DNA of 64,000 bases from Halorussus salilacus (GTDB taxonomy: Archaea; Halobacteriota; Halobacteria; Halobacteriales; Haladaptataceae), in NCBI RefSeq assembly GCF_024138125.1, contig NZ_CP099995.1:94516-158515 (forward strand). Direction: 5' to 3'. Positions 9,032 through 18,349 of this stretch are shown in pieces; within the stretch, counting starts at the first letter, position 1, and each line of letters opens with the position of its first letter. Under the pieces are notes generated by a model. The model did not search any database. It was not told where the DNA came from and saw only the letters and a list, made by a program, of their open reading frames with translations. The translations under genes were made by a program, and so were the position numbers.

Positions 9032-9856
9032 TTCCGACGCTGTCAAATTCATCCCTCCTCACCTGTACCGCCCTTCACGGAGGTTCGTCGATTCGGTGCA
9101 GCCGATGCTATTGCAGCACTGGACATCGAGACGATTACGACTGTTTCCGAGCGAGAACTCGAACCACCGAACTCAGACCATCAGGAACTACTCTGTACCG
9201 GCGTTGGATACCGAGGGAATCCAAGCGAGGAGATTGAGGCTGAGGTCATCTTCCGTGAAGACGAGACGGCTTCTGCGGAACTCGACGCTATTGAGGCGGT
9301 TGTGAACTGGCTCGATGCGAGGGATGTCGATGTTCTCATCACCTTCGGGAGCGCGTGGTTCGACCTTCCAGTCTTGGTGGGTCGTGCGGAACGGGCCGCT
9401 GCGGAAATCGGTGAGCCTGGACGAGCAGAGAATGTACGTACAGCACTCGAGTCGTACTACCATGCCGACCTTTCGTCGGCAAAGAATCGGGTGCTTGGGG
9501 AGGGTTCACTCGAGGATATGGCTGAACATGTTGGATCGCCCGCACCGAAGACGCTCTGGACAGATTACGAAACTGGGCTTGAACCGCAGACGTGGCGCGA
9601 GAGCCAGTGGGAGATCATGCGAGAGGAAGACCGCGACCCTCCGTCTGACGATCTTGCGGATCCCACCGTATTCAACAGCGACGTTCCGTACTTCGGCGAG
9701 GCGTGGCTAACGGCTAGCGCAGCAGGAGAGGACAACCGAGCCTCAAACCTGTATGCGTGTCTCGAAACCTATACGCTCGCAGACATCCATCCCTTGTTCG
9801 CTATAGCTGACGATGAGCGGTCGACCGGTCAACCGTCATTCCCGATGACCTACTAG
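9032..9856 (+). pseudogene. 5'-truncated 3'-5' exonuclease of DnaQ/PolB type
   Basis: The frame open from 9032 holds the exonuclease I motif ALDIET near 9116-9133, then FGSAWFDLPVLVGRA, SLEDMAEHVG and a C-terminal YTLADIHPLF block. This order fits predicted 3'-5' exonucleases of the DNA polymerase B type. No ATG lies before the DxE motif, and stops occur in this frame at 9008, 9023 and 9029. The gene has therefore lost its head, or starts at an internal GTG (9302) that would omit motif I. It ends against the convergent helicase operon at 9853. Confidence 0.6.
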
Positions 9857-12800
9857 CGGCCTCCGTCTTCTTGACGCCACTCTTCCCCGCAGGGAAGGGA
9901 ACTGTGCTGGCACCACCGACAGTGCTCCCCAGTCTCGTACCCGCTGAACGATGTCTCCTTGATTCGATCCATCGTCGTCGACACCGCTTTTCGTACTGAA
10001 TCTAGTTCACCCTCATCGAACGAACGGGCCTCGACTTTTGGACCGATATCGCCGACATAGGCGTATCCCGCGCGGGTAATCGGTTCCTCGTAGAGGTCAC
10101 GACAGGCGAGCAGGTACAGTGGCAGCTGCTTGTTTTCGTCAATGTCTCGGTGACGCTCGGTGGCTTTGTAGTCGATGACGACCAACTCACCGTCCGGGGT
10201 CCGATAGACGGCGTCGATAAACCCGACGAGTTCGTGGCCATCCACTTCTAGCTGGAACTCTCGTTCAGCATCGACGATTTCCCAGCCGCTTAGATCAAGG
10301 TCGAAATACCGGTCGATGCATTCCTTCGCGACCGGTAATTCATCCGTGGCACGCCGTTGTCCGGCCAGCCGCTCACAAATAGCGTACCATTCTGCTCGCT
10401 CTGCTGCCTGTTCCTTCGCAGCGATTTCTGCGGTATCGTGAAACAGAAGCCCGACTATCCGCTGTGAGATACCGTCTCCGCCATAGCCGTTCTCACGGTA
10501 GTCGGAGAACCCGTTGACGACGTAGTCCAGGAAGTGCTGTCGGGGGCACTCCTCGTAGGCCTCAAGTGAGGTGTAACTGTGCTGGAGTGCCGGGTTTGGG
10601 GTCATTGGCCCAGTCAGGGCGTCAATTGAAAATCGTCGGTTCTCAGGTTCTCTCTCGATTGAGCCTTCTATGAGCTTGTTTCCGAATGTGATCACGCGGT
10701 CTCGTCCGTCTGATGCTGAGAGCTTCTCAGAGCCGTACGTCACTTGTCCAGAGACGTCCCCAACTACTGTGCTCGCGAAAGAGGCTGTCCAATCAGCATG
10801 GTTCGATGGAAGACACTCCTGTAAATCGCGCCAGATTGGGAGGTGACCGTTACTTGGCCGCCAGGGAACGGATTCTGGAAGGATGCTCTTGACAGCATCG
10901 TGTACGGGCCTTTCGTCGTCTGTGTCGTCTTCCTCCCTGCTTCCGTAGAGTACGAGTATCTCTTCGGCACGAGTGATCCCCACGTGAAGTATTCTGCGAG
11001 CCTCGTTGGCATCTTGAGCGACGAGATCTTTGTCGAACACTGATTCTGGACCTTCAGACAGTGCTGACTCGAATGTATCGTAGGTTCGTGACTCTGGTTC
11101 CCACTCGTCAGCGGTCAACCGGGACATCAGAACCACGGGAAAGTCGAGTCCCTTACTCTTGTGAATGGTCATGACATTGACCGCGTCGTCAGCCAGTTCT
11201 GGCTGACTTGTCGGTGCCGACCCGCTCTCCTCGAAGAGCGAGTCATAATGCTGCAGCGAATCGATGAATTGCGGCGTGAGTGGGGGCTGTACAGCGTCGT
11301 TTCCATACTGGTCGATAATCTCGTCCAGCTGCGCCAGGTCACGACGCTCTTGCTTGCTGAGGTACCAATCGATGTTGGTCAGGCGTTTGAGTTCCCGGTA
11401 AAGGTGGCTGAGGGAGGCTGTTTCACGTAGTTTGAGAAGGCGAGAAATGTGTTCTCGTACTTCCTGAATACGGTCGGGCTCATCGAATACTTCGAGGGGT
11501 TGGTTGCATATCCCAGCATATGTACCGTCATCGTGGCTATTGACACGACGCAGATCAGCATCGGTGAGACGGTAACGCATCGTCAGTACCCGGTTCCAGC
11601 TTACGTCGTCTTCTTCGGGACGAGCCAGCGCCTTTAGATAGGCGACGACGGTGCCGACCCCGATTGATTCCGTGGAGAGGTCTCCCGCAACCTGATAGGG
11701 TATTCCTGCCTCGTCGAACTCTTCGAGAATTGGGGTTGCGTGGTCATTATTCCGAACGAGGAGTGCTATCTCCCCTGGATCGTACGCCCGATCTAGTGCT
11801 TCTGCATCGCCACTCAGAAGATTTCGGGTGACAGTCACCAACTGTTCAGCTCGGTCGCCTTCGTCGTCGGCTTCCTCAACGACTGCGACCGTGTCTCCGT
11901 CGAAATCGGGTTCGTCGACACGCGTGAGCGTTTTCGTACTCCGCCGATCCGCCAACCGATTTAGTGCTTCATTTGCGAGGTCGAGAATAGGCTGACGTGA
12001 CCGGAAGTTCTGTTCTAGCGGTTCGTCTTCGAGATCGGGCCCGAAGACGTCGTCGAGTTCGTCAGTGATGTTCGCGACGTTCGCGCCGCGCCATTCGTAG
12101 ATTGCTTGGTCGTCATCGCCCACGACGAATAGGCGATCCTCTGAGACGAGGGATGTAATGAGGTCGAACTGGAGACGATCAGTGTCCTGGAACTCGTCAC
12201 AGAAAACGTAGTCCCATCGGTCGCCCAGACCCTCTCCGACGTCAGTCTCGAGCAGCTCTACTGTCTTGACCACGAGACCATCGAAGTCGAGCAGATTTCG
12301 CCGGTCGAGCTCTCGCTCGTATGCCTCATACCCTGTGTTCAAATCCAGGGCAGTTTTGCACTCGTCGAGAGCGTTTCGGAGGTAGTCTGTCAGTTCGAGC
12401 TTCAGGTCGTTTGGTATCCCGCTCGGAGCACTACTGTACCCTCCAAGGAGATATTTCGGCAGCTTATGTGCATCCTCGGGAAGCGACCGCTCACCAGCCT
12501 CATGCTCCTCAAACGCTACTTCGAGTGCGTCACAGAGGTCAACGAGTCGGTCGAGGAAGTCTTTGATGCTCGCCTCTAATCCTTCATCGCGGAGGGTATC
12601 CCGTTCTGCGACGAGGTCGGCTCGTGTATCCGGGATGCCGTCGAGAACGGTCGAAACTGAACGACCACCAAGATGGTCACTTGCAATCTCCTCAACACGG
12701 TCTGGCACAGCATCGAGCTCATAGACTTGTTCCGGTGACCCGAGATACTCCTCGATCTCTGCGGGCGAAATCCCACTTCGCTTCATCGACCCGATAAAGG

Positions 12801-13287
12801 AGAGGAGTTTCGATGCGACGCCGCTCACGTATGAATCTGGGCCGTAGACGTTGGGTTTGACGGCACGGTAGTCGATTTCGTCGAGGACATCGAGCACGAT
12901 GACGTACTTTTCAGCATCCGTTGCGATCTCGAAGTCTGGATCTAATCCCGCATCATAGGCATAGTCCGTCAGTATCTCGTTGCAGATAGAGTGGTACGTA
13001 TACGCGTCGACGTCATACCCTGCGGGTCCGAGTTTTGCGTTGAGTTTCTCACGCATCGAATCAGCGGCGTTGTTGGTGAAGGTCAACGCGAGAATCCGAT
13101 CCGGAGAAACTCCGTGCTCGTCAATGAGGTTCTCGATTTTCCGGACCATTGTGAACGTCTTTCCGGTCCCTGCACCTGCGAGGACCCGCATGGGATACCG
13201 CTCCGACTCGATGATCGTCCGCTGCTGTGGCTTCGGATCCTCATCGTCCTCGATGGTTGGGAGCCAATCAGGCACGTCGTCGCTCAT
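9853..13287 (-). CDS. AddA/UvrD-like SF1 helicase fused to a RecB-type nuclease
   Basis: The 1144-residue protein joins a UvrD/PcrA helicase to a C-terminal PD-(D/E)XK nuclease. Helicase motifs are clear: Walker A AGAGTGKTFT near residue 34, FCDEFQDTD near 360, GDDDQAIYEWRG near 390, TIHKSKGLDFP and GITRAEE. The nuclease has VVIDYKATE near 1041 and a cysteine set: one Cys in EECPRQHF and CRWCQHSSLPC near 1121-1133. This matches the 4-Cys iron-sulfur brace of AddB/Cas4 nucleases. It probably unwinds and trims broken DNA ends. I start at 13287 because this ATG overlaps the upstream stop by four bases (ATGA). Confidence 0.88.
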   Translation of the reverse strand: MSDDVPDWLPTIEDDEDPKPQQRTIIESERYPMRVLAGAGTGKTFTMVRKIENLIDEHGVSPDRILALTFTNNAADSMREKLNAKLGPAGYDVDAYTYHSICNEILTDYAYDAGLDPDFEIATDAEKYVIVLDVLDEIDYRAVKPNVYGPDSYVSGVASKLLSFIGSMKRSGISPAEIEEYLGSPEQVYELDAVPDRVEEIASDHLGGRSVSTVLDGIPDTRADLVAERDTLRDEGLEASIKDFLDRLVDLCDALEVAFEEHEAGERSLPEDAHKLPKYLLGGYSSAPSGIPNDLKLELTDYLRNALDECKTALDLNTGYEAYERELDRRNLLDFDGLVVKTVELLETDVGEGLGDRWDYVFCDEFQDTDRLQFDLITSLVSEDRLFVVGDDDQAIYEWRGANVANITDELDDVFGPDLEDEPLEQNFRSRQPILDLANEALNRLADRRSTKTLTRVDEPDFDGDTVAVVEEADDEGDRAEQLVTVTRNLLSGDAEALDRAYDPGEIALLVRNNDHATPILEEFDEAGIPYQVAGDLSTESIGVGTVVAYLKALARPEEDDVSWNRVLTMRYRLTDADLRRVNSHDDGTYAGICNQPLEVFDEPDRIQEVREHISRLLKLRETASLSHLYRELKRLTNIDWYLSKQERRDLAQLDEIIDQYGNDAVQPPLTPQFIDSLQHYDSLFEESGSAPTSQPELADDAVNVMTIHKSKGLDFPVVLMSRLTADEWEPESRTYDTFESALSEGPESVFDKDLVAQDANEARRILHVGITRAEEILVLYGSREEDDTDDERPVHDAVKSILPESVPWRPSNGHLPIWRDLQECLPSNHADWTASFASTVVGDVSGQVTYGSEKLSASDGRDRVITFGNKLIEGSIEREPENRRFSIDALTGPMTPNPALQHSYTSLEAYEECPRQHFLDYVVNGFSDYRENGYGGDGISQRIVGLLFHDTAEIAAKEQAAERAEWYAICERLAGQRRATDELPVAKECIDRYFDLDLSGWEIVDAEREFQLEVDGHELVGFIDAVYRTPDGELVVIDYKATERHRDIDENKQLPLYLLACRDLYEEPITRAGYAYVGDIGPKVEARSFDEGELDSVRKAVSTTMDRIKETSFSGYETGEHCRWCQHSSLPCGEEWRQEDGGR

Positions 13288-14192
13288 CGCTTCACCCCCT
13301 CTGCGAGAGATTCTGTGCACATCTCTCGGTACTTGCAGTCGGGACAGGCCTCATCGTGAATGAGTGGGAACGGATCTGGGTCGTGAGAGCCGCTCGTGAT
13401 CCCTTCGTGTGCACGTTGTAGGAGATTCCATATCGTGTCATGATACTCTTCGTAGATGTCCGTGGTATCGCGTGGATAGCCTCGTACAGAGATTTCATAT
13501 CCGTCTGGTGTACTTTCGAACGACGTGTGATTCAGGAGACCGTAGAAACTGAATCGAATATTCATCCCGTCCTCGTAGAGGTCAGATTGTTTGACGCCCT
13601 CGATGTATGTGGCCGCTTGGAATACGTTCTTGACTCTCTTCGGGTCGTGATCCGTTCCGTCTAGATGGTCCTCAAGGACGCTAGCAGTATTGGACGTAAT
13701 TACGTCCCTGAGCTTCCGCTTGTAATCGATGACGTGGATCCCTTCGTCCGTCCGGAGAATATTATCGGCTCTCCCACGCAATCCGAGGCCGTTCTCGACG
13801 CAATCGAGCCACTTCTCCGTCGCAACGGATTGACGAGCGTGATCGATGCCGTGGCCACCATCAGGGTCAAAGAAGGTCTTGATTGCCTCTAGATTTTCGA
13901 GGCGCTGGTATTCCTGGTGAGCGTTTGACGCGTACTCGTCCGGAGAGATATGCTCTCTCCATTGCTCAGGGAATGCCTCTACTGCCCGATCGTAGATGAG
14001 CTGGGCGTCATCTTCTGGGCTAGTTGCTTCGCAGACTACCTCGATCGTTCCGTGATAGGCCCGCCCCTGGTTCAGGTACAACCGTGTCTTCTCTGGGGCG
14101 TTGACCTTCTGAACGTACTCATAATCGAACTTCCGCTGGCAGTCCGCGTAGGTCGCGAGACGCGACGGCGAGAGGAAGGTAACGTCAGTCAC
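13284..14192 (-). CDS. Cas4/RecB-like PD-(D/E)XK exonuclease with 4-Cys iron-sulfur motif
   Basis: A GTG at 14192 preceded by GGAGGGG and overlapping the upstream stop by eight bases is the best start, giving 302 residues. The protein begins LSPSRLATYADCQRKF, where the Cys is the first iron-sulfur ligand. It has GLRGRADNIL and the nuclease core HVIDYKRK near residue 152, and ends with ACPDCKYREMC near 283-293. The C-x2-C-x5-C set with the distant N-terminal Cys matches AddB/Cas4-type nucleases. No CRISPR genes are nearby, so a role with the flanking AddA-like and AddB-like proteins is more likely. Confidence 0.82.
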   Translation of the reverse strand: MTDVTFLSPSRLATYADCQRKFDYEYVQKVNAPEKTRLYLNQGRAYHGTIEVVCEATSPEDDAQLIYDRAVEAFPEQWREHISPDEYASNAHQEYQRLENLEAIKTFFDPDGGHGIDHARQSVATEKWLDCVENGLGLRGRADNILRTDEGIHVIDYKRKLRDVITSNTASVLEDHLDGTDHDPKRVKNVFQAATYIEGVKQSDLYEDGMNIRFSFYGLLNHTSFESTPDGYEISVRGYPRDTTDIYEEYHDTIWNLLQRAHEGITSGSHDPDPFPLIHDEACPDCKYREMCTESLAEGVKR

Positions 14193-16248
14193 GTCGAACC
14201 CCTCCGGCAGCAAATTCGATACGTGCTTGCAGTGCATCACGAAGCTGCTCGCCGCGGTTCCCGCTTTCACTGAGGAGGTACTGAATCTCCGAAAGCTCGG
14301 CTTCGACCTCGTCGAGAGAGACCGTCACGTCTTGGCTGTGAGAGCGACGAACGTCAGCGAGAGCATTGTCGACCCGAGAGAGCAGATATTCTTCCGCTCT
14401 TCGCTCGCTCCTGATCTCTGATTCTGTCGCCTCTTTCACCCACGGCAACTGCCGATACGCGTCCGTGAGAAACCGCGACGGCTGAGCACGTTCTTCCAGT
14501 GCGGTGTCTTTGTGATTGTATAGACAGAAGTACAGGCGATCGCCAGCAGCAGTTGCTCCGATGGCGAGCCGCCGCCGTGCATGCTCTGCATGGTATCGTT
14601 GGAACGGGCGGCTTGACGCTGTCGAGGAGGTCGGGAAGGTATTAGTGACATCTTCTGCGTCGACCTGTGTTACGCCCGGATAGTCCGGCATCTCTGAGAG
14701 GCGTTCTTGGGGGAACAACCGAGTCAGGGAAGGTGATCCAGGGTACTCTTCGTCGACGACGTCCAGCAAGAAAACTGCTCGGAAGGACCCGTTTTTGATC
14801 GCCTGTAAGTGATCGACTCGGACACCTCCGTCAAGTTCGGTCGAACTTGTTTGGTTCTGTTGAGGAGCATACTCGTGGGCGCGTTCAAGCATCGTCGCGA
14901 ACGACTCCCAGGTCGTTTCGATGAACGGCGTGTCTTCTACGAACTCCGCCATCGCGAACGCCCGCTGAACGTTCCCGAATTGGGCACGAACGTTCAGTGG
15001 AGACGTCTCCTCAGCGATTCGAACCTTCATGTTTGACTCGGTCGCCCACCGTCGGAGCGGACTTGAGAGGCCCTCCATCTGCTCGATAGAGGCCAGAATC
15101 GATTCGTCTAAAACCGAGGCTTCCAGCAGCTCTGTTCGAGCGTAGTCATCATCGGCTGCCAGATAGCGAACAACCTGCAGTAACTCTCGAATAGCGGGAT
15201 CATCGCCGAACCCCGTGACAGTCGTGGACTCTGTCGGAACCCCTGTTTGCTGGAAGGCACGAAGCGTCTCGATTACTGCGGAACCGCTCTGCTTCAGTGC
15301 GACGGCGAAATCCTCGTAATCCCAGTTCTCTCTATCTCGAAGCCGCTCGATTTCATCAGCGACATTCTTGATCTGTTCGTCGGCGGTCTCTGTTGGGATG
15401 ACGTTCACCTCCCCCGCCCCGGGATCTTCGTGAACGGTTTCAATCGCCAGGTAAGCACCCGTCGCAGCCGGACGAGATGGGGGTGCTGTCCTTGCAGTAG
15501 ACTCTGTCCTCGAAAATGAGACGTAGTCAGTAATTGGTCCTGGCTCGATCCATGTACGCCGAACACTCGCGTTCTCTTCTGCTACACATACGAGTTCCAA
15601 CCCATCCGCCACAGTAGCAAGATAGCGACGGTCAAGCGGCAGGAACTCCTCAAACTCGACGGCGAGGACTGCCTCGGCATCGACTACGTCGTCTCGTTCT
15701 TCGGTCTCCGACAACGCCGCATTCGCCTCAGTGATTAGCTGGCCCCGTTCTAGGTGGTTATGGTCGTCGAGCCATTCGTGGAACGCTTCGACGAGTTCCG
15801 CAACTTCAACTAGCTCTGGTGTCTTCTCGAAGGAAACGTCCTGCCACGTGGCAGTTTCCATGAGCTGGGCGATATCACTCAGGAAGGAGGGTTGTTCGGC
15901 TGCACGCCGGAAATGCTCACTGTCCCACTCTTGTTCTTCGAGGAACCGATGGACGAGCTCGCGCCGCATTGCGTCTGAGAGAATCGCTCGGTTATCGGTC
16001 TGGTTCACGACGTCGGTCGCTTGCACGACCAGGGACGTGACACGTGGGACAGCTGATCCGGGTGCTATGTCTTTGAGTTCCTCCCGAAACGTCTCCATGC
16101 TCGTCGGAGATCCAGTGATGACGAGGATGTCTTCTAGATTATATTCCTTCAGAAGGGCCTGATATTGCTCAGTTACTGTTGATCTGGGCTCACCAGTGCC
16201 GAATGGAACAGTAATGAGCGTCCCATCGAAATGCTGGACCTCAGACAC
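14185..16248 (-). CDS. AddB-like UvrD-fold protein with degenerate Walker A
   Basis: The 687-residue protein has the layout of an AddB/RexB-type helicase-like subunit without a nuclease domain. The N-terminal ITVPFGTGEPRST stands where a GxxGxGKT loop belongs, so ATP hydrolysis is doubtful. DEQIKNVADEIERLRD near 285, AVALKQSG and FLLDVVDEEYPGSPSLTRLFP near 497 follow motifs of the family. In AddAB the inactive helicase of AddB serves recognition and structure. It starts at a GTG, is first in the operon, and overlaps the nuclease gene by eight bases. Confidence 0.65.
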   Translation of the reverse strand: MSEVQHFDGTLITVPFGTGEPRSTVTEQYQALLKEYNLEDILVITGSPTSMETFREELKDIAPGSAVPRVTSLVVQATDVVNQTDNRAILSDAMRRELVHRFLEEQEWDSEHFRRAAEQPSFLSDIAQLMETATWQDVSFEKTPELVEVAELVEAFHEWLDDHNHLERGQLITEANAALSETEERDDVVDAEAVLAVEFEEFLPLDRRYLATVADGLELVCVAEENASVRRTWIEPGPITDYVSFSRTESTARTAPPSRPAATGAYLAIETVHEDPGAGEVNVIPTETADEQIKNVADEIERLRDRENWDYEDFAVALKQSGSAVIETLRAFQQTGVPTESTTVTGFGDDPAIRELLQVVRYLAADDDYARTELLEASVLDESILASIEQMEGLSSPLRRWATESNMKVRIAEETSPLNVRAQFGNVQRAFAMAEFVEDTPFIETTWESFATMLERAHEYAPQQNQTSSTELDGGVRVDHLQAIKNGSFRAVFLLDVVDEEYPGSPSLTRLFPQERLSEMPDYPGVTQVDAEDVTNTFPTSSTASSRPFQRYHAEHARRRLAIGATAAGDRLYFCLYNHKDTALEERAQPSRFLTDAYRQLPWVKEATESEIRSERRAEEYLLSRVDNALADVRRSHSQDVTVSLDEVEAELSEIQYLLSESGNRGEQLRDALQARIEFAAGGVRRD

Positions 16249-16461
16249 GCTTATCGTCCCCCGGAGCCACCAGTTGTTCCTCCGTGGATCGGAGGCTGAC
16301 CCAGAATCTCCTTGACTGAGAGCCTGCTGCTGATTTGCAGGGTAAGTCGAAAACGAATCTAGCCAAACGGGGACATATCATATTGAGGGTCCTCACAGTC
16401 CACCTACAAGAACGTTGGTGCTACGCTAAAACTGAAATTTGCCTCATCAGGATGCTACATA

Positions 16462-16467
16462 TTTATA
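16462..16467 (+). promoter_or_regulatory. TATA box of AAA ATPase gene
   Basis: TTTATA is centred 27 nt before the ATG at 16491. This decides that start over an in-frame ATG at 16470 and upstream codons. Confidence 0.55.
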
Positions 16468-16490
16468 CTATGCCGGGGTCAAGTTCCTCT

Positions 16491-18197
16491 ATGACAGACC
16501 TATCTGACGGTTCTGATTTCATCGCAGACGCTGAATGGCATAACGAATGGTGGGATACAGGCAATGGTTCACTATCTGAGTTAGAACAAACCGCTTCTCT
16601 AGACCCCCGATCAGACTTACTCAAAGTACTGCAGTCCATTGATGACGAGCGAGAAGACGGGACTGAGAGTCTCGTGTATCCCATTTACGGACCGACCGGA
16701 ATCGGCAAAACGACGCTTCTTCAGCAATTCACCGCTACAATCCTTGATTCAGACACCGTTGACTTCTCTCCCGGCCATCGTGATTTAGATATCGTCGGCT
16801 CCGTTGATCCACGCCAGATCCTCTATGTCCCTCTTGAGGATTCTCTCTACCATCTCGAACCTTCAAGCAGCGCTGTGGAAAAACTGGAAGACGTTATCGA
16901 CTATTTCCGTTCTCACGTCGCTCCACGTCGAGGTCGTAAGTACATCATCCTCGACGATATCGGGGCTCTGCGACTCGATGAAGATGAACAGAGCGCTCTT
17001 CTAGACCTCGTAGATGATGATACCTATCTATTGCTGACCGGCATTGTAGAATCGCAGGTCGACCTGCGTGAGATCTCGGCTTCGAGCGAGCCCAAAATCA
17101 ATTATCCTCGTGCGATGCTGCCGATGAAGTTCATCGACACTATCAAGCAGGGAGCATATGATGACTCTGCGTTACTCGAGACAGACCCTGATTTTGCTCT
17201 TCGCGTGGAGTCCCATCAAACGAGGAGTATGGACGGTGAGGCGCTGATAAAGGATGTCCGGAGTAATTTGTCTGAATCGGAAAACTTGGATGACGCAGTC
17301 GCGTCGTTAAATCAGCTTTACTTTGAAGCCTTCTCAGACGTTGAGCGAGATGGTCTGTATGAGGCCGCTCGTGAGTACTTGCAGAAAGGTGGAATATTCC
17401 TACGTGCTACGGAAACCCCGGTCAAAAACGAACTCATCCGATCTCATCTGCTCCTGTATCTCTACAAGGAACTCGCAGAGTATGAATCGATTCAACGACC
17501 TGAGAACCTCCATCGAATCGCTTCATTAGCTGCGAGCCAAGCTGGGAACGAGCTTCGATATACGGATATCAGTGACCAGCTGGAAGTCGATCGGCGGACT
17601 ATCGATTCGTATCTATCCGTACTGGATGACGGACTCTCCGTTTCGGAATCCCACGACTTCTCACTTCAACGCCACCGCCGTACTCGACTCTACCTTCGGA
17701 ATCCGCGCCACGTTGTACTTCTGTCCCAACGTCAGGAGCACCACGGATTCGAAACATACGAGAAGACCGGATCGCTCAATCACGAGTTCGAGTACAAGCT
17801 AGCTCGGACCGTCGCCTTTGACCATGCGAAACGACTGGCGTGGAGGGTTGGTGGATCGGGAGATGAGGATCCTCAGGTCGAATACTTCGAGACTGAGTCG
17901 GGGACGGTCGACTACATCCTCCACAATGAGGATGGAGTAGTTGTCCCGTTCGTTCTCTCCTATCATCCACACGCAGGGAATGCTGATACAATCGCAGCCG
18001 AATTCGATCCGACTGTCGGGAAGCATCCAATACCCGGCGGAGAGGAGCTTTTCGACCTCGATTACGAAGCTCCCTACAGGTTCATCATTACGGATAGCCT
18101 ACCAAAGGAAGTGACGCAGTCGGGTTCACTCGTTGTCGAGCGGGATGGCGTCAACCTCTGTTACATTCCCTACTGGCTGTTCCTCCTCATCTGCTAA
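16491..18197 (+). CDS. AAA+ ATPase of the DUF4143 type
   Basis: The 568-residue protein has Walker A YGPTGIGKTTLL near residue 66 and Walker B YIILDDIGAL near 150. A winged-helix-like region (ISDQLEVDRRTIDSYLSVLDD, quoted in part) follows near 365. The C-terminal part (LNHEFEYKLARTVAFDHAKR, then a VDYIL strand) matches the DUF4143 tail common in archaeal ATPases. These proteins are widespread and poorly understood; roles in defence or signalling are guessed. The start follows the TATA box. It diverges from the AddAB-like operon and shares a 242-bp intergenic region with it. Confidence 0.75.
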   Translation: MTDLSDGSDFIADAEWHNEWWDTGNGSLSELEQTASLDPRSDLLKVLQSIDDEREDGTESLVYPIYGPTGIGKTTLLQQFTATILDSDTVDFSPGHRDLDIVGSVDPRQILYVPLEDSLYHLEPSSSAVEKLEDVIDYFRSHVAPRRGRKYIILDDIGALRLDEDEQSALLDLVDDDTYLLLTGIVESQVDLREISASSEPKINYPRAMLPMKFIDTIKQGAYDDSALLETDPDFALRVESHQTRSMDGEALIKDVRSNLSESENLDDAVASLNQLYFEAFSDVERDGLYEAAREYLQKGGIFLRATETPVKNELIRSHLLLYLYKELAEYESIQRPENLHRIASLAASQAGNELRYTDISDQLEVDRRTIDSYLSVLDDGLSVSESHDFSLQRHRRTRLYLRNPRHVVLLSQRQEHHGFETYEKTGSLNHEFEYKLARTVAFDHAKRLAWRVGGSGDEDPQVEYFETESGTVDYILHNEDGVVVPFVLSYHPHAGNADTIAAEFDPTVGKHPIPGGEELFDLDYEAPYRFIITDSLPKEVTQSGSLVVERDGVNLCYIPYWLFLLIC

Positions 18198-18317
18198 CCA
18201 CTATAGGTCCACTTCCGAACCGATCGAAGCTGAAATTATTTGATGATCTCGGTATTTCACGATGCTGCAAGTGTACACCTAATTCCCGCCCAATCTATCT
18301 CACCCAGAGACAATACA

Positions 18318-18326
18318 TTTTATATT
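18318..18326 (+). promoter_or_regulatory. TATA box of DUF262 gene
   Basis: TTTTATATT is centred 28 nt before the ATG at 18350. Confidence 0.55.
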
Positions 18327-18349
18327 AATAGATTCTGTCGTCAGCACAT

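Noticed and set aside
13284..14192. Cas4 of a CRISPR system
   Set aside because: No cas genes or repeat-spacer array seen in the window; coupling to AddA/AddB-like genes explains the nuclease better.
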